Below are positions 1 to 11,900 of a stretch of DNA of 45,529 nt, in pieces. The position numbers and the translations under genes are program-made. The DNA is from Cyclospora cayetanensis (Eukaryota > Apicomplexa > Conoidasida > Eucoccidiorida > Eimeriidae): NCBI RefSeq assembly GCF_002999335.1, contig NW_020312199.1, positions 1 to 45,529 on the forward strand, in the 5' to 3' direction. Below the pieces are notes generated by a model. It made no database searches and was not told where the DNA came from. It saw nothing but the letters and a program-made list of their open reading frames with translations. Positions within the stretch are counted from its first letter, which is position 1; every line of letters begins with the position of its first letter.

Positions 1-134
1 TGTATGTGTATGTGTATGTGTATGTATATGTGTATGTGTGTGTATATGTATCTGTGTGTGTGTGTATGTGTGTATGTGTATGTGTATGTGTGTGTATGTG
101 TATGTGTGTGTATGTGTATGTGTATGTGTGTGTA

Positions 135-165
<31 letters not shown>

Positions 166-360
166 GTGTGTATGTGTATATGTGTATGTGTGCATGTGTA
201 TGTGTGCATGTGTATGTGTGTATGTCTGTATGTGTGTATGCGTGTATGTGTGCATGTCTGTATGTGTGTATGCGTGTATGTGTGCATGTATATCTCTGCA
301 TGTGTATGTCTGTATGTCTGTATGTGTATATGTGTATGTATATCTGCCTGTCTGCCTGTG
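1..360. repeat. TG-rich microsatellite with TATG/TGCATG variants
   Basis: Almost unbroken alternation of tg, tatg and tgtatg units from the window edge to about 360. The later part, from about 190, carries interspersed tgcatg and tgtctg variants. All frames stay open as Met/Cys/Val/Tyr strings, which is an artefact of the dinucleotide-like composition and not coding. It lies upstream of the first gene and may be truncated by the window edge. Confidence 0.95.
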
Positions 361-583
361 TGCGCTGCGTATGCACGACTTTCAGATGATCAAAATCCTG
401 CGTTTTCGCCCTTTTATTATCCCGCGGTAGGCGTTTTGTTGTTAGTGGGGGGCTGCTGCATGCAGGGGTTGAGGCATGCGCCGTGCATGCATGCATAGGA
501 TGCGAAGGGAGAGTCCTCTAGTCATGTGCATTGGCGAACTGGTACGCTTGTTTCAAGGTGTTGTTTCATGACAGAAACAGTGC
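361..583. other. Unassigned spacer before the first gene
   Basis: Non-repetitive sequence with scattered gcatgc palindromes. The frame of the first recognised exon has a stop at 569-571, so either translation starts at the ATG at 584 or a spliced upstream exon enters between 572 and 584, where several cag acceptor-like triplets occur. An upstream exon outside the window cannot be excluded. Confidence 0.5.
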
Positions 584-3500
584 ATGCAGTGCATGCCAGT
601 GTTGCGTGATACGTGGATTCAGGTTCCCCCTTGTCCATTTGACATTGCGAAATGCCGCTCCGTGTTGAAATGCCTGGAGGCTCAACAGCTAGCAGCCCTT
701 GCTTCTGCCATCGACAATCTTTCCTTCTGGACGCCGACGTCTATGCATATCCTTTACCAGGTATGTACTCCCCACTGCCGATTTCTTCCGCTGTACAGCC
801 TTCTACCGCATTGTTTCACGTCGTGGTGCTTGCGCTGCGGTGTATCTGCAGGTGTGGCATCTGCTTCAAGGGCAGCTTCATGAAATAAGGGCTGCACAAA
901 TCCTTGCACTGGCAATGGCCTTCAGAGATTGGCATTTCAGAGACTGGTGAGGCTTTTGCTGTCATATACTGAGCACAGGAATGCTGGATTTGTGTACCCC
1001 CAGATACGCCAGGATTCGGGGTATACAGCTATATGTATATGTGTATATATGTTTATATCGCTGTCCGTTGACCTATGGATGTATATCTCTGTATCGCTCT
1101 CTGTCTATTATGGATGTATGTCTCTGTATTGCTGTCTGTCTATTTATGAATGTATATCTCTGTATCGCTGTCTGTCTATTTATGGATGTATATCTCTGTA
1201 TTGCTGTCTGTCTATTATGGATGTATATCTCTGAATCGCTGTCTGTCTATTTATGGATGTACATCTCTGTATCGCTGTCTGTCTATTTATGAATGTATAT
1301 CTCTGTATCGCTCTCTGTCTATTTATGGATGTATATCTCTGTATTGCTGTCTGTCTATTATGGATGTATATCTCTGAATCGCTGTCTGTCTATTTATGGA
1401 TGTACATCTCTGTATCGCTGTCTGTCTATTTATGGATGTATATCTCTGTATCGCTGTGTGTCTATTTATGAATGTATATCTCTGTATCGCTGTCTGTCTA
1501 TTTATGGATGTATATCTCTGTATGTATATGCTTTTATAGATGTATCTACAGATATATATATATATATATAGTTGGATGTATGTAGGTCACTATATGTATG
1601 TATATATACATATATACTTATCTCCATGTATGTATATCTATATATCGATATGTACTACGTACATATATATATAAATATGTACATGTCAACAGAAAATATA
1701 TACGTCTGTAAAAGTATGTCCATATATTTATATATATATATATGTATATCTACCTATGCAGAAAGACGAATGCATTTTCTGACACCTTAGCCGAAAATCG
1801 ACTTGTGCGAATTCGAGGGTGTTGAGGGTTTGTTTTCTGTTTTAGGGAGTTGTCGCTGGACATGCTGGCTCCGAGTGCAGCCGATGTTGCGAGTGCATGG
1901 GATTCTCTTCCTGCAAGCGGGCTACTGTCGACTCCTTCGCAACAGGTTCCATCGGGTGGGGTGTCTAAGGCAGAAAAGACTGCAGACCTTTCGCAGGCAT
2001 CTTCTTCAGCGTGTTCGCTGGAGGATGTGGACATGGCAGCAGCAGCAGCAGCAGTCATAGGACCGCGCCTTGCGCTTTTGTTTGAGTGGAAGGAGTCACT
2101 TGTTTCCGACTGCGTTGAGGGCCTGGGCAGACACCTGAGTTACGCAGCCGAGACGTGGCATTGTCTGAGACGTGTCAAAGCCTTTACGGCTGCAGTGACG
2201 TCGGGTGTCTTTCTCCCGCATCTGGATCTCATGCAGCAGCAGCAGGAAGAGCAACGTTTCTCCAGCTTTCAGCAACAGCAGCAGGAGCAACAGCAGCAGG
2301 AGCGGCGGCAGCCTCCCTTGTTTTTTTTACGGCTTCCTCCAGTCAAGGGGGAGAGGGGGTCTCTGCCGTTGCTTGAGGTTCCTACGCACAGCCGTCGGCA
2401 CCTTTCGGAAGATGCTTTCGAGAAGTTTTCCGAGGGCGCATCAAAAGGAAGGAGTCCAGCAGCAGACGCGCGTAGGGTGTCAGCGTGTGCTGCTGAGATC
2501 TTTAGCGTCTGTGCTGGAGCCGATTGGACGGCCCTTGCAGTCTTGTGCGAAGAAACGCGAGGAACTGCTGAGGCTTTGAAGAGGATCTCCGAGGCACAGA
2601 AGCAACAAGCCGGCGGGATAAGGGAAGCTCAAAATCGCTATGGTAAGACGACGCAGGTGCTCCTTGCCACTTTTCTCTCTCTGCTTCTGCAGATCCACTT
2701 ACTCATGAATGACAGCTCGTGGCGGTCGAACGACAGCGGGTTCTGTCTGGCAGGCGTGGAAGGGGAGGGGGGAGGAAGGAGGAAGGAACGGGGAAGAGTG
2801 GAGCATTTGAAGAGTCGAGGGATGCGATTATATATATATGTATATTATCTGTTTTGGACAGCTTTCTCGAGCGGTGTTGTGTTACATACAGTGTGCCACC
2901 TCCCTGGCAGGCCGTAGTTGTTTCTGCTCCAAGGCGTATGCCGCAGCTAGCTCGCCACATTCGTTTCGGCTAAAGCAGCTCTTTTGTGTTCTGTCTTTTT
3001 TCTAAATGCGAGACGCTCTCGAGGGTGCTGCCCCTCGCATCTGCTGAAACGTGACACACTCTCTGGACATGTGCGGTAATGGTGAGGCGTGCCCCTGCTC
3101 TGCTGACATGGATTTTTTTTTCTATTTATACAGGCTCAATCGAGGGAGAAGGGGAAGAGGCTTCAGTCCCTGAACAAAGGATTGGAGGAGATGCTACGCC
3201 CCCACCTGTCTCCCCAGTGCCGCCTCCTTTGCTCTTCAACGCGCAGGGTGAGCGTCTGCTGCCTCTTTCTACGAGCAGCAATAGCGGCAACAATAGCAGT
3301 AGCAATAGCGGCAACAATAGCAGTAGCAATAGCGGCAACAATAGCAGCAACAATAGCAGCAACAGTAGCAGCACTCGTGTCTCGGGAGCAACGGGAGCCG
3401 CAGCAGCCCCCTTGTTACCGACACTTGGGGCGGCTGGCGGAAGCGCACAGGAGACAGTAACCTTGCGAAGTGTTAAAAAGCGAGTTGCCTTTGCTCTTGG

Positions 3501-3639
3501 CCATCAAGGGCAAGGAGCTGTTGTGATGAGTGAGGCATCCAAGGGGCCTCTGCTGCTCGTGGATTGCGTCGTGGGACCATTTAGGGTGGATGTGCTGCTG
3601 CTTCCGCGGCAGTTTGTTAGGGAAGAAACGGAACCTTAG
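584..3639 (+). CDS. Three-exon gene of unknown function, about 491 residues
   Basis: Proposed exons are 584-760, 1850-2642 and 3134-3639. The donors (cag|gtatgt and atg|gtaaga) and acceptors (ending ggag and acag) join in phase, giving 492 codons including the stop. I do not recognise the protein. Exon 1 encodes a compact helical segment (CRSVLKCLEAQQLAALASAI). Exon 2 has an acidic/Ser start, a helical block with a possible amphipathic region (ESLVSDCVEGLGRHL), a Gln-rich tract and a coiled-coil-like end. Exon 3 has an Asn/Ser repeat (SSNSGNN units) followed by a non-repetitive tail with SVKKRVAFALGHQGQ. In exon 3 a second frame (REKGKRLQSLNKGLEEML) would also continue the coiled coil, but it does not match the donor phase and meets a stop at 3460, so the exon 3 frame is the least certain part. 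The start at 584 is the first ATG after an in-frame stop; an upstream exon is possible. Confidence 0.55.
1072..1530. repeat. 36-bp minisatellite in intron 1
   Basis: About twelve to thirteen head-to-tail copies of a unit of about 36 bp containing ctctgtatcgctgtctgtct followed by atttatggatgtatat. Some copies are 35 bp (tctattatgg in place of tctatttatgg). A block with the marker variants tctgaatcgc and atgtacatc occurs twice, at about 1211 and 1354, so there is a higher-order unit of 143 bp. It lies entirely inside the proposed intron 761-1849. Confidence 0.93.
1545..1750. repeat. AT-rich (TATA/TATG) simple sequence in intron 1
   Basis: Tracts of tatatatata and tatgtatat with few other bases, ending about 100 bp before the proposed acceptor of exon 2. 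No coding signal. Confidence 0.9.
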
Positions 3640-4974
3640 CTGTATAACCCGCCATGCGTTTTGGACGTCTCCGTCGAGCGTCTGGCGGGGTCGTTAAGAA
3701 CCACCAAGGCCTCTGCTTTGGGGCTTTATTTTGGTGTCTGTCTCTCCCTGGAGAGGCGCACAAGGGAGGGGGGGAGCGGAGCCAGTAAACACGGAGATTA
3801 GCAGTAAAGGAAGCGGCAGGTTAGGACAGGGAGTGTATATATATATATGTATATATATATATATAAATCAGGAGGGAGAGGCAGAGCCGGTTTAGGGGAA
3901 GAGGAGAAGAACGGAAGGGTGTTGCGGAAACTGTGCAGGAGTGCCTAGGGGAAGCAACGGGGGAGGGAAGCTCACGGCACCACTGTGCACCTACAGAATG
4001 TATGGAAACATATAGAAAGAGGGTATCTAGGCATGTCCTTCGTAGAGGCTTGAGGTTCTGGATGCCGCAACGACGGCTTTTGTTTCTCTGGAGAGACAGA
4101 GTGTCCGTCTCGCACGCGCACCGAGGCCCAGTACTACCCGCCCCAAGGAACTGCGCAACGGGGGGCATTTTTCCGTTTCCAAGAAGCGAAAAATCGCAAA
4201 TTGAAGCTTTTTTAGATGTGTTGGGCATGATTTGTCGCTTGCCCTGACAGCAGCATCCTACGAGATGGGTGTGCAACAAAAGTTTCGGTCGTACATGGGG
4301 GGCCGTTACCCCGCTTCTCCCGCCTAGACCCGTCGCCTTCATTGTGTTTTATCGGATTCAAGGACGCAAATGCAGAAGAATCCAGCAAATAATAGCTATT
4401 CTTTCGCAATTTCAAAGCCATGGTGACCGCAAATGCGCCTCTGAAGGCAGCAGTCATACCCGGATTTTCCGTCGGTGCTCTCTGGAGGGTGTCGTCTGTC
4501 TGCACGAGTGTCTCGGGCCTTGAGATCTCGCGGCGGGGGGCAGCAGCTGCTGGTGTTGATACACTTTTTTTGCTGCATAAGCGGCTGCAAATCCTCGTTT
4601 AACGCACATGCAATTGTAGTAACACCAAAAAATGCATATATATGCATGCATGTTTCGCAGGGGGAAGCGTATTTTGCCGCGATCTGCAGACCGCGGCGAG
4701 GGCTAACCGGCGCTGCCCGGCTTCTTCGCTTCTCAGGATTTCTCGCTGTTTTTCCGCGGCTGAGACTTTTAAAAACGCACTGAATCTCAGACTGCTTGCT
4801 TCTGTTTTTTTCGGCTTTTCCGCATGCGACGCAAAGTAAGTTCTGCCACCCCCGCCCTCCTAGAGAGAGAGCGAGAGCAAGCGAGCAAGAACCTGCTGCA
4901 CACTGATGAATGCCGCAGCTGAAGCCGCGGGAAAGGCCGTCTCCGCAGCAGAGCACCCCTAGCAGCGGGGTCGA
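3640..4974. other. Intergenic region between the first gene and the channel gene
   Basis: Both flanking genes are on the + strand, so this should hold the 3' end of the first and the promoter and 5' UTR of the second. It has a TATA microsatellite at about 3835-3865, an a/tatgcatgcatg run near 4632-4650 and purine-rich stretches. Open frames on both strands here are short or biased and match no family I recognise. An in-frame stop at about 4960-4962 precedes the ATG at 4975. Confidence 0.6.
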
Positions 4975-7900
4975 ATGGAGCTTGAAGGGGAAGAGTACCA
5001 CCACAGCCTCCCCAGTGCATATGAGGCCTCCTCCAGCCTCACACCCCCCGTCAGCAACAGGCTGCAACAGCGCCTCTCAGAAAGCTTGACCACGCAAATC
5101 CTCAGACGCCCTCCCTCCTCCAGCCTAGTGGAAGGGCATCCTCCAGCAGTGCACGCCGTGCACCCCTCTACGGCTGCGCTGCCTCTGGGGGAAGCGCAGT
5201 CGTCGATTTCGGATTTTGGTGATCCCATACAGCCTGGAAAAGAGGCTGCTTCTGACTTCGCTTCCATAGGCTCTCCAAACTCGCAGCCGCGATACCCCCT
5301 GCTGCTCCATAAGAAGCACCCAGAACCTGGAAGGAGCTCGCCGCAGTATACGCAGCTTCCTGAATACGCTTCGTCCCCCCTAGAAGCCGTTCTTCCAAGG
5401 CTGCCCTCTGCTGCACAGACCACACCCACAGAAGGCGGCACCGCCGACGCAGAGACAGCAGCCTTGCAGCTGCAGCCGCAGCGGCTGCCTCTAGGGAGCT
5501 CCTACTTCGGGAGTGACCCTAACGATTTCTTCTACAGCAGTCCTCAGGCGCCTCGACTCCCTGGACCAAGCGCTGCAGAGATATTGTCTTACGCGGCAGA
5601 AACACGCGAGGCGGCAACAGCGGCAAGAGCAGGCGCAGCAGCAGCAGCAGTAGAGCCGCCGGAAGTTTACTCCTTGGTAGAGGAGGTCGATGCAGAAACG
5701 CTTAGTTCAGACAGAGAGCCTCTGGAGATGTTTGCTGGGCACACCCCTGCACAGTTTCAAAGCCAAGGGCCTCAATTTTTTGTTCCTTGGCTGTCTAGTG
5801 CTGCTGCGCCAGAAGAGGAAGACGCCGCTGCTGCTGCCTTTGCATCCGGGGAAGCGGCTGAATACTCGGCCGCTCTCTCGGATGCTGGAGCTTCGGCGTC
5901 TCCGACGCAGGTGCAGCAAGCCCTCGAAGCGCTTGCAGGGGAGTCTAGCGGTCACTTACAGTATGCGCAAGCCACAGGAGACACTCAGCACCTTCTAGCC
6001 CATACCGCTATGTCGAGACTAGCACCCTTGCCGATTGAGTCTCGCATGCAGGCGCATCGGCAAGGCTTCCACCTCCGAGAGCCGCATCAAGGAACGCCTC
6101 CCGCTCAGCTGCCCCCCTTCGCGCTGCCATACGACACCAGGCTCCCGCAGCAGGAGGAGCTGCTGCAGCAGCAGCAGGAGCTGCAGCAGCAGCAGGAGGA
6201 GCTGCTGCAGCGCCTGCACGCGCAGCGGCTGCAGTACGAAGAGCAGCAGCGCAAGCTGTTGCTGCAGCAGCAGGAGCTGCAGCGGCAAACGCAAGAACGG
6301 CAGCACCAGCAAGTGCAGCAGCGGCTGTTACTGCAGCACGCGCAGCACGCGCAGCAACAGCAGCAGGCGCTAGCAAGGCAGCAGAGTCTGGGGGGGGGAA
6401 CCCCTCTGCGCGCAGCTTCCACGCGCACAGCAGCCGCTGTAAGGGCGGCGGAGGCTTCTGAGGAAAGTGCTGCAGCTGCTGCTGCTGCTGCGGCGGCGGC
6501 TGCAGCGGCGCTAGAAGACGGCGAGCTCGCAGCTCAGCAGGCGCAGCACGATGCAGCGACAGCGCAGACGGCAGCTGCGGTCGCTGCAGAGGCTGCAGCA
6601 GAAATCGAGGCGACAGTTGCTGTGACGGCGGCAGAAGGCTCCCGCAGAGCAGCAGCCACTGCAGCCGCTCAGGTAGGTCCTGCCCTCCAAGCTCACGAGC
6701 AGGCAGCAGAAGCGGCTGCTGCAGACGCAGAAGCTGCTGCAGCAGTTGCCGAGCAAGCCGAAGCCTTAGCGCAGCAAGCGCTGGCGAACCTGCATGCCGT
6801 GACATCCCCTGCGAGGCAGACTCCACAGCCGCCTCAGCAGCAGCAGCCGCAGCAGCTTCGAAAGCATTCTATCGGCAGGCCCCCCCGTCGTTCCTCCCGT
6901 CCAAATCTCCTGGCGGGTACGCTGCTGCAGAATCAGCAGAATCAGCAGAATCAGCAGAATCAGCTCCAGCAGCAGCATCGCCCTCCACCGCATCCCCCGC
7001 AGCCGCCTTGGGCTGGAGGACAGAGTGTGCCGTTGCGGCAGGAGACACTGTCGCCGTTGCGCTCCGATCCTCTGCAGCAGCATCTCCGAGCTAGAGGCCA
7101 GCAGCTGTATGGACCCCTGCTCCAGCACTACGTGGCGCAAGGCGAGGCGCAAAAGAGAGAACTCTATCGGGAGCGAGCGCAGGAGCTGCAGGAGGAGATC
7201 CGACGCGTGAGGGAGGAAGAGCAACTGCGGCGGATACAGCTGGAGCTCATACGCCAGCAGCAGCACCAGCAGCAGCAGCAGCAGCACGCTTCCACGTCGC
7301 AGCTGCTCCAGCAGCAGCACTTGCTAGCGGAAGGAGAAGGCGAGCCCTATGCGTCGGAACCTGCGCCACCCCACCAGCACGTAGAGGAGCCGTCCTCGTT
7401 CACGCAGCAGCTGTACATACAGGCGGCCGCTGCGGGGGAGGAGGACGACTCTGCGACGCATCGCGAAAGAAAGCGGCAGCCCCCGCAGCCGCAAGGCGCC
7501 TTTCAGCAGCCTCCAAGGGGAGGCCGCTTAGCGTCTGGAGTTGCAGATAGCTTTTACCCGTCAGCAGACCCCCCCCTCAGGAGACAGCAAGCCTCTCAGC
7601 TGTCTCTTCTCAGCAGCAGCAGCGACTTCAAGGCGCCTGCGGCTGCTGCTGCCGCCGCTGCACTCGACAGCATCGCTGACCAGGTATGCGCCATTTCCCA
7701 ACACATTGCTGAGCAGCAGGAGCAGAAGCAGCAGCAGGAGGCTCTGCAGCAGCAGTATGCCACTGCCATACAGGTGAGGCAGCAGCAACTGGAGAGACAG
7801 GAAGCACTCGTCTCGCAGCAGCGGGATCTATTGCAGCAGCAGCAAGAACGGCAGCACAAGCAGATGACGGGGGCTCTCGAGGCTGCAACCCGGCTGCAGC

Positions 7901-8236
7901 AGCAGCATCTGGAATTCCAGCACGCCAGCTTGATGCAGCAGCAGCAGCAGGCTAATGAGCAGCGAACCTACATACAGGAGCACACCCTTGCTGCACTCGC
8001 TGCTGCAGACTCGATTGTGGCAGCGGCCCGCGCCGCTGTCTCATCGCTTGACGCCGAAAGGCGCAGCTCTCCCAACAACAAATTGCATGTCGTGTTTGCT
8101 GCGCCTCCCCGTGATCCAGCCAGCCTCCTGAAGCTTCAGGCTTCCGCTGCTGCTGTGGACGCGGCTGCGAGCAAAACCAAGAAGAGACTCGGCGAGACAG
8201 AGACGGGGGGAGAGATTGCGTGGGCTCTGCAGGACG
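4975..8236 (+). other. Exon 1 of the channel: Gln/Ala-rich N-terminal arm
   Basis: About 1,087 codons without a stop, starting at ATG 4975 after an upstream in-frame stop. The composition is dominated by Gln, Ala, Leu and Glu, with runs such as ELLQQQQELQQQQEELLQ and an Ala-rich block at about 6420-6790. Between them are ordinary residues with no recognised domain. Periodic Gln/Leu/Glu stretches suggest coiled coil or disorder. The exon ends at gac g|gtgagg, and its leftover base pairs with exon 2 at 8554 (ag|aggagctg) to give a Glu codon. Confidence 0.7.
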
Positions 8237-8865
8237 GTGAGGTTCACAAAGCACGCACCCAGCAAACGCCGCTAAATGTGCCCTTTAGCGTGTATATATG
8301 TATACATAGCTCTATAGGTATATACGGTTTTTTCGAAAAAGACTTGATCAACAGTTTGGCATGCTTCGCGCTCCCGCCCTTGATCCCAAAGGTCGTGCTC
8401 CTTCCATACAAGGGCCTTTTTCCGGGGTGAAACGCGACAGAAAAACAAACCCTGCCTACCCATGCGCGTAAGTCTGTCGACAAACACGCACTCTGGCAAG
8501 CCAGACAGCACGTCTTGCCCAACTTGTGCATGTGCTTCCTCCGCCACTTCCAGAGGAGCTGTGCGACTGCCGGAAGCCTATCGCCGATCCTCACGCCTCT
8601 CTGCGAATGCTGGAGTGGCGCTTAGTCCCCGAAAGCTTGGCTGCTGCCTTCTCGACTACTCCCAGAAAAAGACGACTGCGCTGCACCGCCAAGTGGCTAA
8701 TGGCTGCTCTCTGGTAGGCCTCGTTTTGGCACATGCCACTGCACGAGCCGTGTGCCGCTCTGGTGTTGCCTGGCGGCTTTTTTTCGCATTTCTGCTCCCA
8801 GACTGATGGCTTTGCTACTATTTTGCGTGGCTAGCTGCATCAGTAGGCCACGGTGAAAAATAAGA

Positions 8866-8904
<39 letters not shown>

Positions 8905-11900
8905 ATGGTTGTGGGCTTTTTTCTGCATCTGCGTCCTTATGCTTGGGGGTTCCTATTGATCCTCCGTGGCTGTGCTGCTGCACGTGTTGGATGTGCGTCT
9001 CTGCTCTCTAACGTGTGTTGTTTGTTGCACGCGCAGGGTTGTTGCGCTGCTGGCTGCTGTTGGCTGGCTATTGTGGCACTTATGCTTCGGGGGCCCAGAG
9101 GCTTCGCACTGGAGCGTCCGCTGGATCGCCTTCAGCTGTTTCTGCCTTTGTGTGCTCGTGGTACCGTGGGGTGCTGGGGAAGTGGGGAGCTCGGTGTGTA
9201 GGTCAAAGGCTCAAAAAAGCGCTGCCTATGCGCCGCCTCTTGCCGCGTGGACTAAGGCCTGTAAGGCAACCCCACGGGAAGGGCGTGAGGCGACGGCAAA
9301 TACACCTGAGGGGGGATAAACGGAGGGAGGGAGCTAGCTAGCCGACGCAGAGAGGCAATCACAGAGGGGCTAAAAGCAATGGAACGCGTTGCACAGAAGA
9401 GGCGCACAAAGCCCGACGTTTCCTCTTTGTGCCTGGGATTGCTAGAAAACTCTGCTTTCTACGCTTTCCTACCCCCTTCTCCACCCCCTTTATGCTCATT
9501 CCCCGCTTCGCATTGAGCATCCTTCTTCCGTGTTGTCTCTGCTGCTACATCCTCCTGTTGTTCTGTCCCCCCGAAGCGTCCAAGAGCGCAGTTGGCGGAA
9601 GTGCTGCTGTTGGGGGGGGAGAGAGAAAAGGGGGGAAAGGGGCAGGGCGTTTTTAGTGATGTCGGCAATGTGGCGACGCCATGCAGTTCCTGGGGAGCGA
9701 GGTACCCCAGTAATCATGTGCAGTGCTCTCAGCATGCGTGCGCAGACGTCGCTTTGTCTCCGTGCGGCTGCAGTGCACCCCGGATTATCCCTCTTCATTG
9801 GCTGCTTCGCAGCATGGGGGTTGTGTCAGCTCCTCTTCGTGACAAAGTATAAAGGCCTCCTCTCCCCGGGAGAAGAGACGGCGGCGAGATGGGTCGCCTT
9901 CCTTCTGCAACTTGCAAGCATCTTTGCTGCAGAGGTTACACACATGCCCTAGCTCCTAGATCCCGTGATAGTAGGGCCTAAAGCGTGGACCCGAAGCTGA
10001 GAGAGAGCCATATTCCACGAGCCGTGTCTATCCTGCCAAAGCTAATCCCAGCATAAGGGAACGAAAGCTTAGCCTTTAAACTAAGGGTCGGATTTTCTTT
10101 AATAAGTCCTTTCGTTTCCCAAATATTACAGCCCCCAAGGTGCACAGACACACTCGCCGTCCTCGAAATCGCGAAGGCTCTTTGCGTGCTGCGTTTCAGA
10201 CCTCAGCTTGTGTCAATCACCGCCTTGCATTTGACGTGTGCATCAGGCGACACTGCGTAATATAGTGATTGGATGGCTGCGCCTTCGACTGGCCGCCTCG
10301 CGCTCCTCTCAGATAGCGTCAGCCTGTCTTCGAATTTGTGCTTTTCGGAGGCTCAATGTGCTGTCTGGAGGGGGCACCGCCTTGTTTGTAAACTCCCGCA
10401 GGGGAGTGCCACCATCAACGCAGAGACGCCTCAAGAGTTACAAGGAGGAAATGAACGAACTCAAGAAGCTCAAGCCGGAAGCCCCTCTTTTCCCGCCACC
10501 CCCTTTTGCCGCCTTCACGTTTGACTATGCCCCTGGGCTGCTGGGGGATGACGTCAACGCATCTGCAAACGCCAGAGGTGCAGCAAGCGCCTGTAAAGAC
10601 AGTGCGGCGCCAGCGATGCAGCAGAGCTACCCAAGTGTGCAGCCGCACGTGCACATTCCGCTTTCGGCGGGAGAAAACAACTGGGGCCCTCTTCCTCTGC
10701 CAGGTGTGGCGTCGCCCCTTGCAATGCTGCCACCCTCGCCAAACGGGCTGCTGCAGCAAGGCAGCAGCACTCCCCCGAATCAGCAGCAGCAGCAGCCTGT
10801 GGTGATGCAGCCCATGCCGGTGGAAGACACAGTCAATGGGGGCGGCAAAGGAGGGCCTTTGGCTGGACAGTGGAGCTACCTGGGTTCGACGTCGAGCAGT
10901 CTGCTCAACAAGCTCCTGCAGCACTGGCGGCAGGAGCAGCAGGCCCTTACAGAAAAACTGAAAAACAACAGAACTGCATTCATAATGCCCACAGTTCCGC
11001 ACTCCCTCGAAGCTAGACAGCAACAAGAGCAACCGCCGCTGCAATACACCGCAACCTCAAAGGCTCTAAGCGATGTTGCCCATCCTTTGCAGTCCTCAGC
11101 TCCTGCGTGGCAGCATGAGGGAATTCATAACGCCCTCAAACAATCCTGCCCTTCTTCCTCTTCTCCCATGGAGCGCACCGATAGCAGCAGCGATAGCAGC
11201 AGCTGTGGCAGCAGCTGTGGCAGCAGCTGTGGCAGCAGCTGTGGCAGCAGCTGTGGCAGCAGCTGTGGCAGCTATGGCAGCAAGAGCCTCTCCAACAAAC
11301 GGAACGGGTGGAAAGCGTCATGCAGCTGCTGCGGTGAGCCGATCTCCGGAGAAAGCGTCCTTATGAACTACGAGGCACCACTTCGTGGACTCTCCGAGCA
11401 GCGAAAAAAGGACCAAAACAGCCTAAGCCTTCCCCCAGCCCCCCAGTGCCGGTGGCATTTCCGCCAAAGTATCAGCAGTGTCTCCGACAGCAGCAGCAGC
11501 TGCTGCTGTCTGAGCTGTCTCCACGAAGGCACAGGTAAGGCCGCGTGGGCAGCGTGCCGCGGCGTGGGAAGCCCCACATGTCGTCGGAAGGGAAGCAGAA
11601 GTTTCTCCAGCTTTTCCCTGCCTTTGAAGCCCCCTCGAGCAGAATCAAGCCCACATTCAGCAGCAGAATACGCTTCCACAGTGTCTCTAGAAAAGCATGA
11701 GGGGAGCTTCCGCAACGCTCACGGGCTAGACACACGTGGAAGCCTGCAGGCGTCAAGTACCAGCTGCAGCAGCGGCAGCAGTCCCTGTAGTTGCCATGCA
11801 GCGCACTACGCGCCTTCAGGTAATCTTGTTAGGACTGCGAGGGCAGAGCCGCTCAAGAGAACGCGCTACCACAAGCCTCCCCACAGTCCCTCAGAGCGCG

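Noticed and set aside
1..498. Met/Cys/Val/Tyr-rich small proteins at the window start
   Set aside because: Translation of a TG microsatellite in all frames.
1072..1530. CRISPR-like array of 36-bp repeats
   Set aside because: The units are contiguous with no unique spacers, and the sequence is eukaryotic intron; it is a minisatellite.
4396..5067. 223-codon minus-strand frame over the channel 5' end
   Set aside because: No family resemblance, overlaps the start of a well-supported gene, and composition looks non-coding.
6008..7320. Long minus-strand Leu/Cys/Ala frames opposite the channel N-terminus
   Set aside because: Reverse complement of CAG runs keeps frames open; the residues are only repeat translations.
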